Below are positions 1-10,111 of a stretch of 64,000 nt of DNA, piece by piece. The DNA is from Blattamonas nauphoetae (Eukaryota; Preaxostyla; Oxymonadida). The notes under the pieces are model-generated. The model ran no database searches. It worked only from the letters and a program-made list of their open reading frames with translations, and was not told where the DNA came from. The position numbers were made by a program, and so were the translations under genes. Numbering within the stretch: the stretch's first letter is position 1; each line of letters opens with the position of its first letter. The stretch covers positions 169,733 through 233,732 of the forward strand of contig JARBJD010000096.1 in assembly GCA_033064195.1 (NCBI GenBank). Direction: 5' to 3'.

Positions 1-350
1 AGATCCCAGAGATCGCATGCCGAGTTCCAGAGAGCGAGAGATGGTGTCTGTGTAGGTTTCAATGCGATGGGATGAGTGATTCGTGATATTGAGATTTGAA
101 TGTACATCAAGTGGACAGCTTTATTCATCCGAAAGGAAGGAAATGTTGCACTCTTTTGATAAACTTTTCGAACCGAAAAAACAGGAAGTCTTCTTCACGC
201 GGTCATCAGTCTGTCGAAGTGGATGACCAAAGCGAAAGAAGGCCAGATCATCGGAACAAGAGTGTTGCGAGCATTCGAATTGACAGATTGTCAATCCGAA
301 GCGACTTATTGTGGTTTCGATCAAAATCGGATCAACTCATTCATTGCTCA

Positions 351-1328
351 ATGAGTTCCAATTCACACTTCAGCAAACTAACAACACAGCGATTCTTATC
401 ACTTGTTGATTTTATAAAGGAAGGAAACAACCTCGATGAAAACGCCCTCCGAGACGCTTGTGATCTCCTGTACGGGTTCATGCCTTCTCACATGCGTCCG
501 TTTTCATCCGACCTGATTCTCTTCAATCTTGTTCCAACACCTGATGGGTCTTGTTCTCGTTTTGCCGAATCTATTGTGCCGCTCCTCGTCTCATCAAACA
601 GAGAGCTTAGCGAGTTAGCATTATCGCTCCTGAATGTGATTGTCGTCAATGCCTCTCCATTAACTCGCTTCGACTTTCTCTGGTCAGGTATTTTCACTCT
701 CCTCCCACGAGCATTCTTTGAACAGGAAATTCATCTTTTTGGTCGATCCAGACTGTATCTCGTGAATATTGTTAACAATTTCATTTCCTGTTCGTCACCA
801 TCATTAACTCGAGAAATATACCAAAAAAGAAATACTCCATTACGCATTTTCCAGAAAACATTCGTCGACGTTTTCTTCCGTCCCATCCAGCCATTTCTGG
901 AATATATTTTCAAAAGAAGACGCCAAATCAGTGATTCGGTCGAATTTCACGATTACTTCGTCCTTTTTGGAAAGCTGATCGAATTCTCGCCGATGCTGGA
1001 ACAGACGAACCTTATCGTGCTGTCATCTTCATTTTCTTTGGCATTCGCAGACTCTCTTCATTTCTTTGAATCACACCGTGTGACGAAACAGCTCGTTCAA
1101 TACATTCTTGGAGGTTTCAGTGCGTGGAATGAGGGAGGCCCAACTGTTCGAAAGCGGGGAGAACTGATGGTGGCAAAATTGTGCGAGGAAGGCCTTTCAG
1201 ACGAACTGGAGCTCCACTTCCGATGCCGCGGTTATGACAACAACGCATTCCGTCCAATTTTCGCGGGCGCACGGGTGATTGATGAATTGGGTGGGAATAT
1301 CCCGTTTTGGGCCGAAAGGGAGAACTAA
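351..1328 (+). CDS. Distant SPFLNW-family protein
   Basis: Single open frame of 325 codons from the ATG at 351; the frame stays open upstream to 96, but the 5' part is basic and unlike the family, so the ATG at 351 (protein start MSSNSHFSKL) is preferred. Function unknown. The last third aligns by eye with the multicopy family in this window: a segment with FSPMLEQTNLIVL followed by SLHFFE corresponds to ISPYYQPTMDFVL and CLTFFE, and the later AWNEGG segment corresponds to the EWN segment before the MLRMEGIED motif. The protein is leucine-rich and probably all helical. It lacks the N-terminal SPFLNW motif and the upstream ACCCATAACG box of the other copies, so it is an old or fast-evolving member. 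Its 3' end overlaps the opposite-strand mannosidase fragment. Confidence 0.6.
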   Translation: MSSNSHFSKLTTQRFLSLVDFIKEGNNLDENALRDACDLLYGFMPSHMRPFSSDLILFNLVPTPDGSCSRFAESIVPLLVSSNRELSELALSLLNVIVVNASPLTRFDFLWSGIFTLLPRAFFEQEIHLFGRSRLYLVNIVNNFISCSSPSLTREIYQKRNTPLRIFQKTFVDVFFRPIQPFLEYIFKRRRQISDSVEFHDYFVLFGKLIEFSPMLEQTNLIVLSSSFSLAFADSLHFFESHRVTKQLVQYILGGFSAWNEGGPTVRKRGELMVAKLCEEGLSDELELHFRCRGYDNNAFRPIFAGARVIDELGGNIPFWAEREN

Positions 1329-2136
1329 ATGGGCTGTAGAAGGGATGATACTGCTTCTGCTGGACAACACTGGTGCGCCCGCTCCAATTTCGGATCAATC
1401 TCAGCCAGCCACGTGGATTTGTTGTCGTCGTCGTCGAGTTCCGGGCTCCATCCACAATGTGATCGACCATAGCGTCGATGTTGGCCATCATCCAAACTCG
1501 ATCACCAAGGGCGGCTAATTGCATGAATGGACAAGCGTTGGCGAGTGTTATCGATCCATTCGGAATAAGCGGGTCTCTGTGGTCTTTCTTCTTGTTTTCA
1601 TAGTTGTTGATGCTCATAGATTTGTATCTGCACTTCTTTTTCTCCGTAGCTTCATCTTCTTCGGTATAATCGTCCCAAAATGAGTCTTCTTCAGATGGCT
1701 CAGTATTTAGTCCAAAACACATCTCCATTTCAGGTGATACGATCCATTCATCTTGAAAACCTTCAATTATTTCGGTCCCAATCTCTTCTGCCTTGCGGAG
1801 AAAGATTTCGTCACCGGTCAGGTCGAACGCACTGAGAAGTCCACCGAGAATACGAATTGTGATTTCAAAACGAGAGCCACAGCGAGGCCGATCGAACTCG
1901 AGGTCATTTGCAATGAATTCACGAGCTGAAGAGAAGAGGGCGTCATCGGCAAAGAGATGGATGGTTGAGAGAGAATCGATGATGGTTGTTCCAAGTCCTA
2001 AGGGGATGAAAGAACGAGAAATCAGGAACATGATGGACGAAATACACGAAGTAAAGATACGAACAGATATATACGAAGACATCGGAGAAAATGTGTTGAT
2101 GGATGAAGTGAGTGAACTTTCACACCTCCCAACCAA
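1117..2136 (-). pseudogene. GH47 alpha-mannosidase fragment
   Basis: Class I alpha-1,2-mannosidases (GH47) trim N-glycans in the ER or recognise misfolded glycoproteins. On the minus strand an exon starting after a CCCCTTAG acceptor (about 2006) reads GLGTTIIDSLSTIHLF, then EFIANDLEFD, FEITIRILGGLLSAFDLTGD and FLRKAEEIG, the typical first conserved blocks of the family. An acidic insert follows and then a weak match to the next block (ANACPFMQL). The rest of the catalytic barrel, roughly 250 residues with most catalytic acids, is not found downstream, and I found no exon upstream with the family's N-terminal block. The 3' part overlaps the convergent gene ending at 1328. I read it as a truncated remnant; a live gene with unrecognised exons is less likely. 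Confidence 0.6.
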
Positions 2137-2398
2137 TTATTGGGCTTCTTAGAAAGAGAATGAAGTTCATCCGCTCCCCAAGTATATTGTTCTTCTGATT
2201 TTCAGCTGTGCATAAATGCATCCTTGATTCTGGCTCGTTGAGATTCAAACTCAGAATAGTCTCGTGGCTGGTGCGAGATAGATTTTCTTGAGGAGAATTG
2301 AAACCAACCCGGAAGGTCGGTCTTTTGAGAAAAAAGTCGGTTTCTTCATTTTCCACCATTTGTTTGTGATCGAACACCAGTCTTTATGTTTTCTGATC

Positions 2399-4387
2399 AT
2401 GATCCCTGATGAAACGTTGCTAGAAAATAGTGACTGTGTAGTATGTTTGTTCTTTTTCTCATTTTTCCAAGGCATTTGCATTTCTCGGTCTTTTTTTCCT
2501 ATTGTCTGAGTTTTTTGTGATTCATACAATCTTCAGGACAAAGTCAATTCGGACGGTATTTCTCGCTTGTCATTCTGAACATTTTCAGAGTCTACTGCGT
2601 TCAACAGTCAAATGGAAGTATTTTAGCAGCAAAAATCATCGATAACCAGGAAGTTGCTCAGAAAGAGTTTTCAACAGCCACTCGTCTCGCCCAGTGTGTT
2701 TTTATCGATGTTCATTCCCTCGCATAGGCTGTGTGAGAAGCATCGATATCTTACAATCACGTATAACGCGCTCAGATCCCCAACATCTGAACAGCTCGTC
2801 CTTTTCATGGATTATGCTGATCGTGGAGTCTATCTCACCTTTCTGTTCATCTGTTCAGAATATCAGTGATATTATTAAAGCCACTCAGAGCCACGGTGCC
2901 CCTGAAACTCTTGTGAAGAAGCTCGTCTTCATGATTGGTCAGCCACTTTCTTCTTTTTGTCATAAAATCTCAGCTCATGGACTCACGCAACTGCATCGTA
3001 ACAACTTCATTCATCGGTCTTGTCTTTTCTTATCATTTGTTTAGAGATATCAAACCAGATAGCATCCTCCTCGTTTACGATCCCTCAACATCGACAGTTC
3101 GAACGCTAATCTCTGATTACGGTCTTCTCCGGCAAGTTGGAGATTCAAATCAATCCCTTAGCAATATTAAGTTGACCGTGTGCGGGTTTGTCTTGTCATT
3201 CTTTCTCACTCTTTCGTCGCCATCGAAGAACTCCCCTATACATGGTATTTTCGCTCTTTCTCTATTTTTTTCCAAGTCTCCCGAAGCATTAGATGAAGAG
3301 CCATATGATGAATCACTTGATATCTGGTCACTTGGCTGTATCACGTTCGAGTTATTGCAAGGAACGTTTGTGGTTTCATCTTTGATCTCTCTCCATATCT
3401 CAGACATCCATTTCAATCAGCAGGATATATGTCTCTTCGCAAGTATGCCTTCACACTCGTTATTATTGATCAAGAGCAATCAACAAGCCCACTCCTCCAA
3501 TCACCACCCAGCAACTCTCCAAAGAGTGCCAAGATTTCCTCAATCAGACCATCCACAGAGACAAGAATCTTCGACTGTCAGCGAGCAAAGGGACGCTATT
3601 ATCTCATCCCTGGCTCTCCAATTTGAACGAGCAAAATGCCGAACTCACTTGGGACGAATTCAATTCTTTATTGTCTCCAAGAACGATCCCACAAGATGTT
3701 GATGATCAGAGAACACAACTTATCCCCCAAGGCATGGCGACTAGCCATCCAACGCATCCTCAGAATCAGCAAGCAGATGACCCCATATTTTTATCCCAAA
3801 AGCCCATCTACTCACCACATACCCCTCCCAATGTGTCACTTATCTCTAATCAATACGAAACTGTCTATTTCACTCCTCTCCTTCCCACCACCAATCTATC
3901 CTCTGGTTCACCCCTCAATTCTCAACCACAGCTGCCCCAATTTGGTTACACTCAACAGAATCCTTCATCGCAACCATTCCAGACAGGCCAGCAGGCAGAA
4001 CAACCAACGACTGGTGGATTTGTCCAGAACGAGACTCAAGCACAGAACCAACCGCAGATGCCCCAAGCTGATTCCTCCCAACATATTTCACCCACATCTC
4101 CTTCTCTGGACAGTGCGAGTGGTGTGGAAAGACAAATGAGTGTTCAATTGCCCTCTGTCGCAGTTCGAAACGTGAGATTTAAACGAGAGCGTAAAAGTGA
4201 AAAGGCGATGGTCTGTGAGTATTGTGGACTGAGTTTTCCTCTCTCCAAGTTCCAACAACATCAATGGACTTGCTCCGCAAGAGAAGAAAAAGAGAGAAGG
4301 GAACGAGAAGCACGAAAATCCGATTTGAGGAGGCTGAAAGAACTGTCACTCCGACTTCCGGTTCTTAAGTCTTGCAACAAGGAATAA
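2399..4387 (+). CDS. Ser/Thr protein kinase with C-terminal zinc finger, 12 exons
   Basis: Twelve exons join in frame to 533 codons: 2399-2440, 2472-2487, 2537-2555, 2589-2693, 2728-2827, 2859-2937, 2974-3016, 3045-3185, 3229-3244, 3277-3365, 3404-3442, 3475-4387. All eleven introns are GT-AG and 28-49 nt long. The kinase domain (about residues 18-260) has the glycine loop GQSQFGRVY, the lysine of LAAKII near residue 40, the catalytic loop HRDIKPDSILL near 134, a DYG in place of DFG, CGTPLYMSPEAL near 181, and SLDIWSLGCITFELLQG. In the catalytic loop Ser replaces the usual metal-binding Asn, so activity may be reduced. A Gln/Pro/Ser-rich linker follows, then a C2HC finger (VCEYC...H...C, about 475-497) and a charged helix. 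The overall pattern is NEK/ULK-like, but the subfamily is not certain. Confidence 0.9.
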
Positions 4388-4591
4388 AGGGTGCGATCAG
4401 ACAACACATTTATTCAACTCCATTTCAGTTTTTCACTATTCAATAAAACTGCAGTTCTAAACTTCTCTAGTTGAATCAATGATTTGGTGATCGTTGTTCA
4501 GCTATCGTTGGTGAGAACAGCTCCTAGCGAACCCATAATTCACTCCGATCATCACAACATTCAGACCTCACAACAGCTTTCACTTCAAATA

Positions 4592-5552
4592 ATGTCCCTT
4601 GTTTCTCCTATCTCATTTTTGTAACTTGTTTTCCTTCAACATTAATTTCAATTCGCAAAACACCGACGATCTAACCTTACATCAATTTGGCAAGACCCAA
4701 GAACCGGAAGCAGGAGTGACAGAAGCGTGGGCCAACCAGAGCATTAAGTGCACCTTCTGCCAAGAACACTCTCTTCGAAAACGATCAACGATGCCAGCCC
4801 ATCTTCTGAGAGACTGTCCAATGAACCAATTTACGAATCCCATCCTCTGCCCGATCTGCTCGTCTCCCATCGCAACTGTTGATGCCCTCACCACTCACTT
4901 CATCAACGCACACAGCGACGTTCTCGAAGCAGCTAGAGACAAGGGAGTCCAATGCGGAGGGTGTGGAAAGCGAATGCCATTCGATCAATTCCTCCCTCAC
5001 GTTGCTGGCTGTACGCATCAGAATGTTGGAAGATACTTCATCTGCCCACTCTGCTTCAAATTCTGTCACAAAGATTCAGTGCTCTCGCATGTTAAAGAAG
5101 CCCATCGCGAAGAGTTCGCTCCATTTGAAAGACCCACCTGTCAGTTCTGTATTCAGAAAGTGAACCGGAACGAGATGGCCTCTCATCTGTTGAATGTCTG
5201 TACATTCGATGTCCAAGCCTCTCACATACAATGCAGCTTTTGCCAAGCTGTTGTTCACTTCAACGACTTGGCCACACACTTCCAAACCGCGCACAGCGAT
5301 GAATTCAACAGTGCATTGAGCAGACAGCAGGGTGTGAAATGTGTGCGATGCCGTTACTATTTTCCAAAAAGCGATTTCACAAAACACGTTGTGAGCAAGT
5401 GTTCTGGAAGGATGGAACAAAACTGCTCTGTCTGTCCACTCTGCTTCAAACTGCTGGTGGATGAACGGATAAAACATCATCTCAAATCAAACCATCCCGA
5501 ACAATTGAGTGTCACGGATCGACTCGTAAGGATCGTATTAAATCACGACTAG
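4592..5552 (+). CDS. Eight-finger C2HC/C2H2 zinc-finger protein
   Basis: The open frame encodes eight evenly spaced fingers that alternate in type: C2HC (IKCTFC...H...C), C2H2 (LCPICS...H...H), C2HC (QCGGCG), C2H2 (ICPLCF), C2HC (TCQFCI), C2H2 (QCSFCQ), C2HC (KCVRCR), C2H2 (VCPLCF). Paired spacing of this kind suggests four repeated double modules, used for protein or nucleic acid binding. There is no ATG in frame before finger 1. The best model is a 9-nt first exon at 4592 (ATG TCC CTT), a 94-nt intron 4601-4694, and a second exon from 4695, giving 288 codons; this start is inferred. The single finger at the end of the upstream kinase is of the same C2HC type, only about 200 bp away, so the two could once have been, or could still be, one gene. 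Confidence 0.7.
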
Positions 5553-5852
5553 TCCAAACATCCCGTTTTTTTGCCACAACTCACAGCCTTCCATCGGTGT
5601 TCGCTCATTTCCAATCCTACCCTTCTGATGTTGGGTTCAGGTCAACCGTTGCGAAGCTTCACACAATTTCAATAAGCGAAAAGAATACCAAATTCTTTGC
5701 CCACATTCGTTTTCATTCCTTTTCAACCAGCAGTCCAATCGTTTTTTATTTTTCGAAACCATGGATCCAGACGAATAATGTCGTTTTTCGAGTATTCAAG
5801 AAATTTCCGACAGCTCTTATTTCGGATGTTCGAATCCCAGCTCAATCATCAA

Positions 5853-6637
5853 ATGTTCATTCTTGCAGCATTCTCTCTCTTCGTCGCCTATCAGTTCACG
5901 GCACCGGAGTCGAACGACTTCAACTACACAATCGCAAAGGGCGACACTCTCACATCAATCGCCAAGAAATTCGGGACAACAGTCGCAGCGATTGTCAGGT
6001 TGAACAACATCGCTGATCCAAACAAAATCTCTGTCGGACAAGTTATCAAGATTCCAGGCTCATCCGGTGGGACTGTGTCGACTGATCAGATGAATAGATT
6101 CGGCTGGATCGATACAAGCACAGCACGCATGACCGATCTCAACAGTTGCCTCAAGACATTCGGCATCACCACTCAAAACCGTATCCGCCACTTCATGTCG
6201 CAGACTGGTCATGAATCCGGACTTGGAAAATGGACAGTCGAGCTTGCTTCGGGACAGGCGTACGAAGGAAGAAAAGACTTGGGCAACATCTATCCAGGCG
6301 ATGGTCCGAAATTCAAGGGTGCCGGATATTTGCAAGTCTGCCCTTTTCTTTCTTTCTATCAAGTCTCCTCTTCACTCTCCTCGTTCAGATGACCGGACGA
6401 TCAAACTACCAACGCTTCGCGAACTACGTCGGTGACCAGAACGTGATGCAGGGCTGTCAATACGTGGCCTCCAAATACGCGTGGAAGAGTGCGGGATTCT
6501 GGTGGTACAATGCAGGAATGAACGCACTTTGCGATCAAGGCGCGTCTGTTGAAACAATCACTCGAAGGGTCAATGGAGGCACCAATGGACTTGCTGACCG
6601 CCAAGCCAAGTACACCAAGGCTTGCGGTATTTTCTAA
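5853..6637 (+). CDS. Secreted LysM domain plus GH19 chitinase-type hydrolase
   Basis: The start at 5853 gives an N-terminal signal or anchor segment (MFILAAFSLFVAYQFTA), then a LysM domain (about residues 25-70; YTIAKGDTLTSIAKKFG, LNNI, ISVGQVIKIP) and a GH19 catalytic domain (about 75-243). GH19 marks seen: FMSQTGHESGLG with the first catalytic Glu, ELASGQAYEGRKDLGN with the second, GDGPKFKGAGYLQMTGRSNYQ and the tail CQYVASKYAWKSAGFWWYNAG. The family cleaves chitin, or in phage and bacterial lysins peptidoglycan; LysM binds the same polymers. A 53-nt GT-AG intron (6336-6388) splits GYLQ from MTGRSN, so the gene is host-adapted, although the LysM-GH19 layout is bacterial in style and points to lateral transfer. 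Likely role: digestion of ingested bacteria or fungal and insect chitin. Spliced length is 243 residues. Confidence 0.9.
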
Positions 6638-6845
6638 ACAGATTAATGTGCCTTTTTTTGAACAATGACATTTTTGACGCTTTCGGTTTTTCACTCACTA
6701 TTTGAGATCAACAACTATTTTGTGAATCGGATATTTAAATAAAACCATGAGGTGATGTCAGAGTCGACAAAAAACTAACAAACAGCGTTTCGCGTCCAAA
6801 AGGAGTCAGAAACAGTTCGAAAGCGTCGCTGGTTCTTGTCTGTTT

Positions 6846-7919
6846 CTATTCTTGTTTTAGAAGGTTCATGCCGAGTAAATTGTTCCATGCGATCGATCTG
6901 ATAACATTCCGTCTTCCGTAGTTTCCGTTTTGGACGTTTCGGAGCTTTTGTTCAATCACATCTTCGAAGCCCTCCATTCTCAACATTCGATGCACTGTCT
7001 TCCACATCTGTCGCTCTTTTCCGCCTTGTTTGTTCCATTCCTGCTGGATATCGATCATGTCACTCAGAAACCTAAAGATTGAGGGATCATTTTCGAGGAA
7101 TGTGAGGAAACTTGGAATCGTGAGAACGACAGGCATATTAAGAACAAAATCCATTGTCGGTTGATAATACGGAGAGATTTCGAGGAGGGTTGAATGAATA
7201 AGCATAAATTCATAAGATTGGTCCCCATCGACGATCGAATAGCGGTTCACGCACAAATGCCAAATGTACTTCTCCAATGGAGCCACAACTTGCTGTAAAA
7301 CCGTCTCATGAACAGTTCGTTGTTCATCACCATCTTTGATTCCGAGTTCTGTGAGACCATTCGGAGTTGCGAGCCAGAGAGATGAGAGGGTGCTTGACAC
7401 GAGATCAGTGTGGATATTGACTGCTTCGGTCAATGAAAGAGACTGTGGAGTGAGAGAGTTGATGACTTGAGGGATCAGGCCAGCGTTAACGAGGTCAAGA
7501 TGAACTTTAGCAGAAATCCTCAAAATCAGAGAATCCAGCCTCTTCATTGCTGCTGCAGTAACGACCTGACTGGGTGTAGAAAGGAGAATCATAAGGGACT
7601 GTACGAAGTGTGTCAAAGATTCATCAGGATTTCGTGCAAGGCTGCGGAGAAAAGCATCTGACGTTTCTTCATCATCTGGATCCACAGATTCAAGAAAATT
7701 GATGGCTTTACGTTCAAGTGAGTCGTCAAGAGCAGGCTGTAACTTCACCGTTGCAACAAGAGATCGAAATATATCGGCCTTTTGGACTACAGACTCAGGT
7801 TCTTCTTCGCTCCAATTCAGGAACGGTGAGCAATCCATTGAAAATGGAAGCTGAGAGGAGGACAAATCAGATCGAGTTGTATTTGAGGAGCTGTCTGTTT
7901 TCTTCTCAATCTCGGTCAT
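6846..7919 (-). CDS. SPFLNW-family protein, copy A (intronless)
   Basis: Complete 357-residue copy of the local multicopy family; function unknown. Family marks in order: short polar N-terminus, SMDCSPFLNWSEEEPES, FRSLVATVKLQPALDDSLE, a helical middle rich in Leu (LVNAGLIPQVINSL), HETVLQQVVAPLEKYIWHLC, RYSIVDGDQS, ISPYYQPTMDFVL, LTIPSFLTFLE, MLRMEGFEDVIEQKL and SIAWNNLLGMNL at the end. The regular Leu periodicity suggests an ARM/HEAT-like helical fold; no catalytic motif, signal peptide or membrane segment is seen. The 33 bases at 7835-7867 are coding here, whereas the homologous bases are an intron in other copies. The ACCCATAACG box lies 27 bases before the ATG. Stop codon TAG at the same place as in the paralogs. 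Confidence 0.85.
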   Translation of the reverse strand: MTEIEKKTDSSSNTTRSDLSSSQLPFSMDCSPFLNWSEEEPESVVQKADIFRSLVATVKLQPALDDSLERKAINFLESVDPDDEETSDAFLRSLARNPDESLTHFVQSLMILLSTPSQVVTAAAMKRLDSLILRISAKVHLDLVNAGLIPQVINSLTPQSLSLTEAVNIHTDLVSSTLSSLWLATPNGLTELGIKDGDEQRTVHETVLQQVVAPLEKYIWHLCVNRYSIVDGDQSYEFMLIHSTLLEISPYYQPTMDFVLNMPVVLTIPSFLTFLENDPSIFRFLSDMIDIQQEWNKQGGKERQMWKTVHRMLRMEGFEDVIEQKLRNVQNGNYGRRNVIRSIAWNNLLGMNLLKQE

Positions 7920-7945
7920 TGTGCTTGATTCAGCTCAACAAAAGG

Positions 7946-7960
7946 GCTCGTTATGGGTCA
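7946..7960 (-). promoter_or_regulatory. ACCCATAACG box of copy A
   Basis: Minus-strand TGACCCATAACGAGC, 26 bases between box and ATG. One of nine family copies with this box at nearly fixed spacing; best read as a core promoter or initiator element. Confidence 0.6.
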
Positions 7961-8400
7961 GAACAAACAATGAAAGAAAGATATTGAGATGAAACAGTCT
8001 TCCAAAAGGAAGAAAAAAAATCTACTAACGAAATCTGAGAGACTGTCATTTCGTTCCATCAGCCAGAATTCACATTTATCTCAGTCTCGAAGTCTTCTCA
8101 TCCTGTTGTGTGTTCAATGTGTCCTCGTTCCATCGAATACCCTCAGTCTCCTCCTTCCACATTCCCTTTCTCACTTTCATCTCATCCTCTCTCTTCCACT
8201 TCCTTTGGAGCCCTGAACTCCATTTCATCAGATACACAACCCAAAGAGGGAATGTGTTGAGAAGGGGAAGCTCATCGAATCAATGAAGCGAGTGAGAGAG
8301 AACGGCTGGACCAGTATCGAGTGATCAGTTGGGACGAAAGTGGGTGCTGGTTTCCGTTGGGACGCGGGTGCATGATGGTTGAAATGATTAATACATTCCA
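7961..8400. other. Intergenic stretch without recognised gene
   Basis: Between the 5' end of copy A and the 3' flank of copy B. Only short frames of low quality are seen. It contains T-rich pyrimidine runs but no motif that I recognise. Confidence 0.5.
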
Positions 8401-8489
8401 GTCAATCATTCAGGCACACAATGAAGAGAGCAATGCGAGTGCTTCCAACGAACAGCCACCAGCACGTGCAACACCGAATGAGGTGAGGG

Positions 8490-8743
8490 GAGAGCAGAGG
8501 GAGTGGGAGGGTGTGGGTGGTGAGGGGGGAGGAAGAGGGGAGTGGGAGGGTGTGGGTGGCGGCGAAGGAGAAGGAGAGTTCGGCAACCACCGAGCGAGAC
8601 TTTCGAGAGAGAATCCAAATTGTTCCCGCAAGCCAAACCATGAAGTGATGCCGGAGCCGACAAAGATCGCGCACAAACAGGGTTGGTTGTCCAAAATAAG
8701 CCAGAAACGGTTCGAAATGTTCGCTGGTTCTTGTTTGTTTCTA
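8490..8743 (-). repeat. Conserved 3' flank of copy B, with short minisatellite
   Basis: After the stop of copy B the minus strand carries the family's shared downstream block: an AGAACCAGCGAAC segment, a CTTTGTCGGCTC segment and a CGCCAGTCTCGCTCG-like segment. It ends in two units of a pyrimidine-rich minisatellite (about 8490-8575 with units containing CACCCACACCCTCCCACTC). The same minisatellite is greatly expanded at 55.9-56.6 kb, also beyond a family 3' flank. Confidence 0.65.
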
Positions 8744-9811
8744 TCAACGGTATGAAAGGTTCATGCCCTGTTGGTTGTTCCATTTGCACGAATATGAAAC
8801 AATCCATCTTCCGTCTTCGTTTTTGTTGTTGTGCAGCTTTGCTTCCATCGCATCTTCGGTGCCCTCCATTCTCAACATTGGAAGCACTGTCTTCCCCATC
8901 TGTTGCACTTCTCCTCTTTTTTTGTTCCATTCCCGCTGGGCATCGACCAGGAAGTACAGACAAGAGAAGATTGAGCGATCATGTTCGAAGAATGTGAGAC
9001 AACTTGGTATTGTTAAAAATACAGGCATACGCAGAACAATATCCATTGTTGGTTCATAATATGGAGAGATTTCGAGTAGAGTTGAATGAAGAAGCATAAA
9101 GTCATAAGATTGGTCACCGTCGATGATCGAATTGCGGTTGATGCAGAAATGCCAAATATACTTCTCCAACGGGGCCACAACTTGCTGTAAAACCGTCTCA
9201 TGAACAGCTTGTTGTTTATCGCGATCTTTAATTCCGAGTTGTCTGAGAGCAAACGGAGTTGAGAGCCAGACAGAATTGGTGATGCTTCTTATGAGATATG
9301 TGAGGATGTCGACTGCTTCTGCAAATGAAAGAGACAGTGGATTGAGAACGGTGAAAAGTTGAAAGATCAGATCAGCTTTGACAAGGGCAAGAAGAACTTT
9401 CGGTGAACAGTTTGAGAGTAGATTATCCAGCATCTTCATTGCTGCTGTGGTGATAACCTGACTGGGCGAAGATATGAGCACAAGAATTGACTGTACAAAA
9501 TCTGTCAACGATTCATTACAGTTCGATGCAAGCTTGTGGAGAAAAGCATCGGCTGATTCTTCATCATCTGGAACCACAGATTCAAGAAAATTGATGGCTT
9601 TCGATTCCAGAGAGTCATCAAGAGCAGGCTGTAACTTCAATGTGGCAACAAGAGATCGAAAGACAACGGTCTTTTCATCTTCAGACTCAGGTTCTTCTTC
9701 GCTCCAATTCAGGAACGGTGACCAATCCATTGTGAATGGGAGCCGAGTAATGGACATAAGAGAGTGTGTTGTGTCTGAGAGGGCGTGTGATTTCCTGTAA
9801 ATTACATTCAT
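8744..9811 (-). CDS. SPFLNW-family protein, copy B
   Basis: 355-residue family member, tail to head with copy A. It carries TMDWSPFLNWSEEEPES, FRSLVATLKLQPALDDSLE, HETVLQQVVAPLEKYIWHFC, SIIDGDQSYDFM, ISPYYEPTMDIVL, LTIPSCLTFFE and SCKWNNQQGMNL. The N-terminus (MNVIYRKSHALSD) differs from copies A, C and J, and the segment that is intronic in other copies is coding here. TGA is followed directly by TAG, the family's usual stop position. The gene is divergent from the large surface-protein gene, with only about 300 bp between the two starts. Function unknown. Confidence 0.85.
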   Translation of the reverse strand: MNVIYRKSHALSDTTHSLMSITRLPFTMDWSPFLNWSEEEPESEDEKTVVFRSLVATLKLQPALDDSLESKAINFLESVVPDDEESADAFLHKLASNCNESLTDFVQSILVLISSPSQVITTAAMKMLDNLLSNCSPKVLLALVKADLIFQLFTVLNPLSLSFAEAVDILTYLIRSITNSVWLSTPFALRQLGIKDRDKQQAVHETVLQQVVAPLEKYIWHFCINRNSIIDGDQSYDFMLLHSTLLEISPYYEPTMDIVLRMPVFLTIPSCLTFFEHDRSIFSCLYFLVDAQREWNKKRGEVQQMGKTVLPMLRMEGTEDAMEAKLHNNKNEDGRWIVSYSCKWNNQQGMNLSYR

Positions 9812-9835
9812 TCAGATTGACTCAGAGATCAATCA

Positions 9836-9849
9836 CTCGTTATGGGTCA
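9836..9849 (-). promoter_or_regulatory. ACCCATAACG box of copy B
   Basis: Minus-strand TGACCCATAACGAG, about 24 bases before the ATG at 9811, matching the other copies in sequence and spacing. Confidence 0.6.
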
Positions 9850-10111
9850 ATAGATCCAATCAAAGAAAGAGCATAAGATCCAAACCAGTTCGTCAGAGGT
9901 GTGGTCAGTTCCAACTGTGCTTGAAATGGTCGATTGAGTTTGGGTAGGAAGTATTGGACTCGAGATGAGGTAAATTATGGATTGAACGAAAGTCCGTTCT
10001 TGAAAACTCAGTTAACAACTTAAATTTGGTTTCCATCGGTTATCTCGAGGTAGGTCTGATATGTTGAATTGCCTCACATTATCATAGGTTGACCGGTAAA
10101 GACTTGATCTC

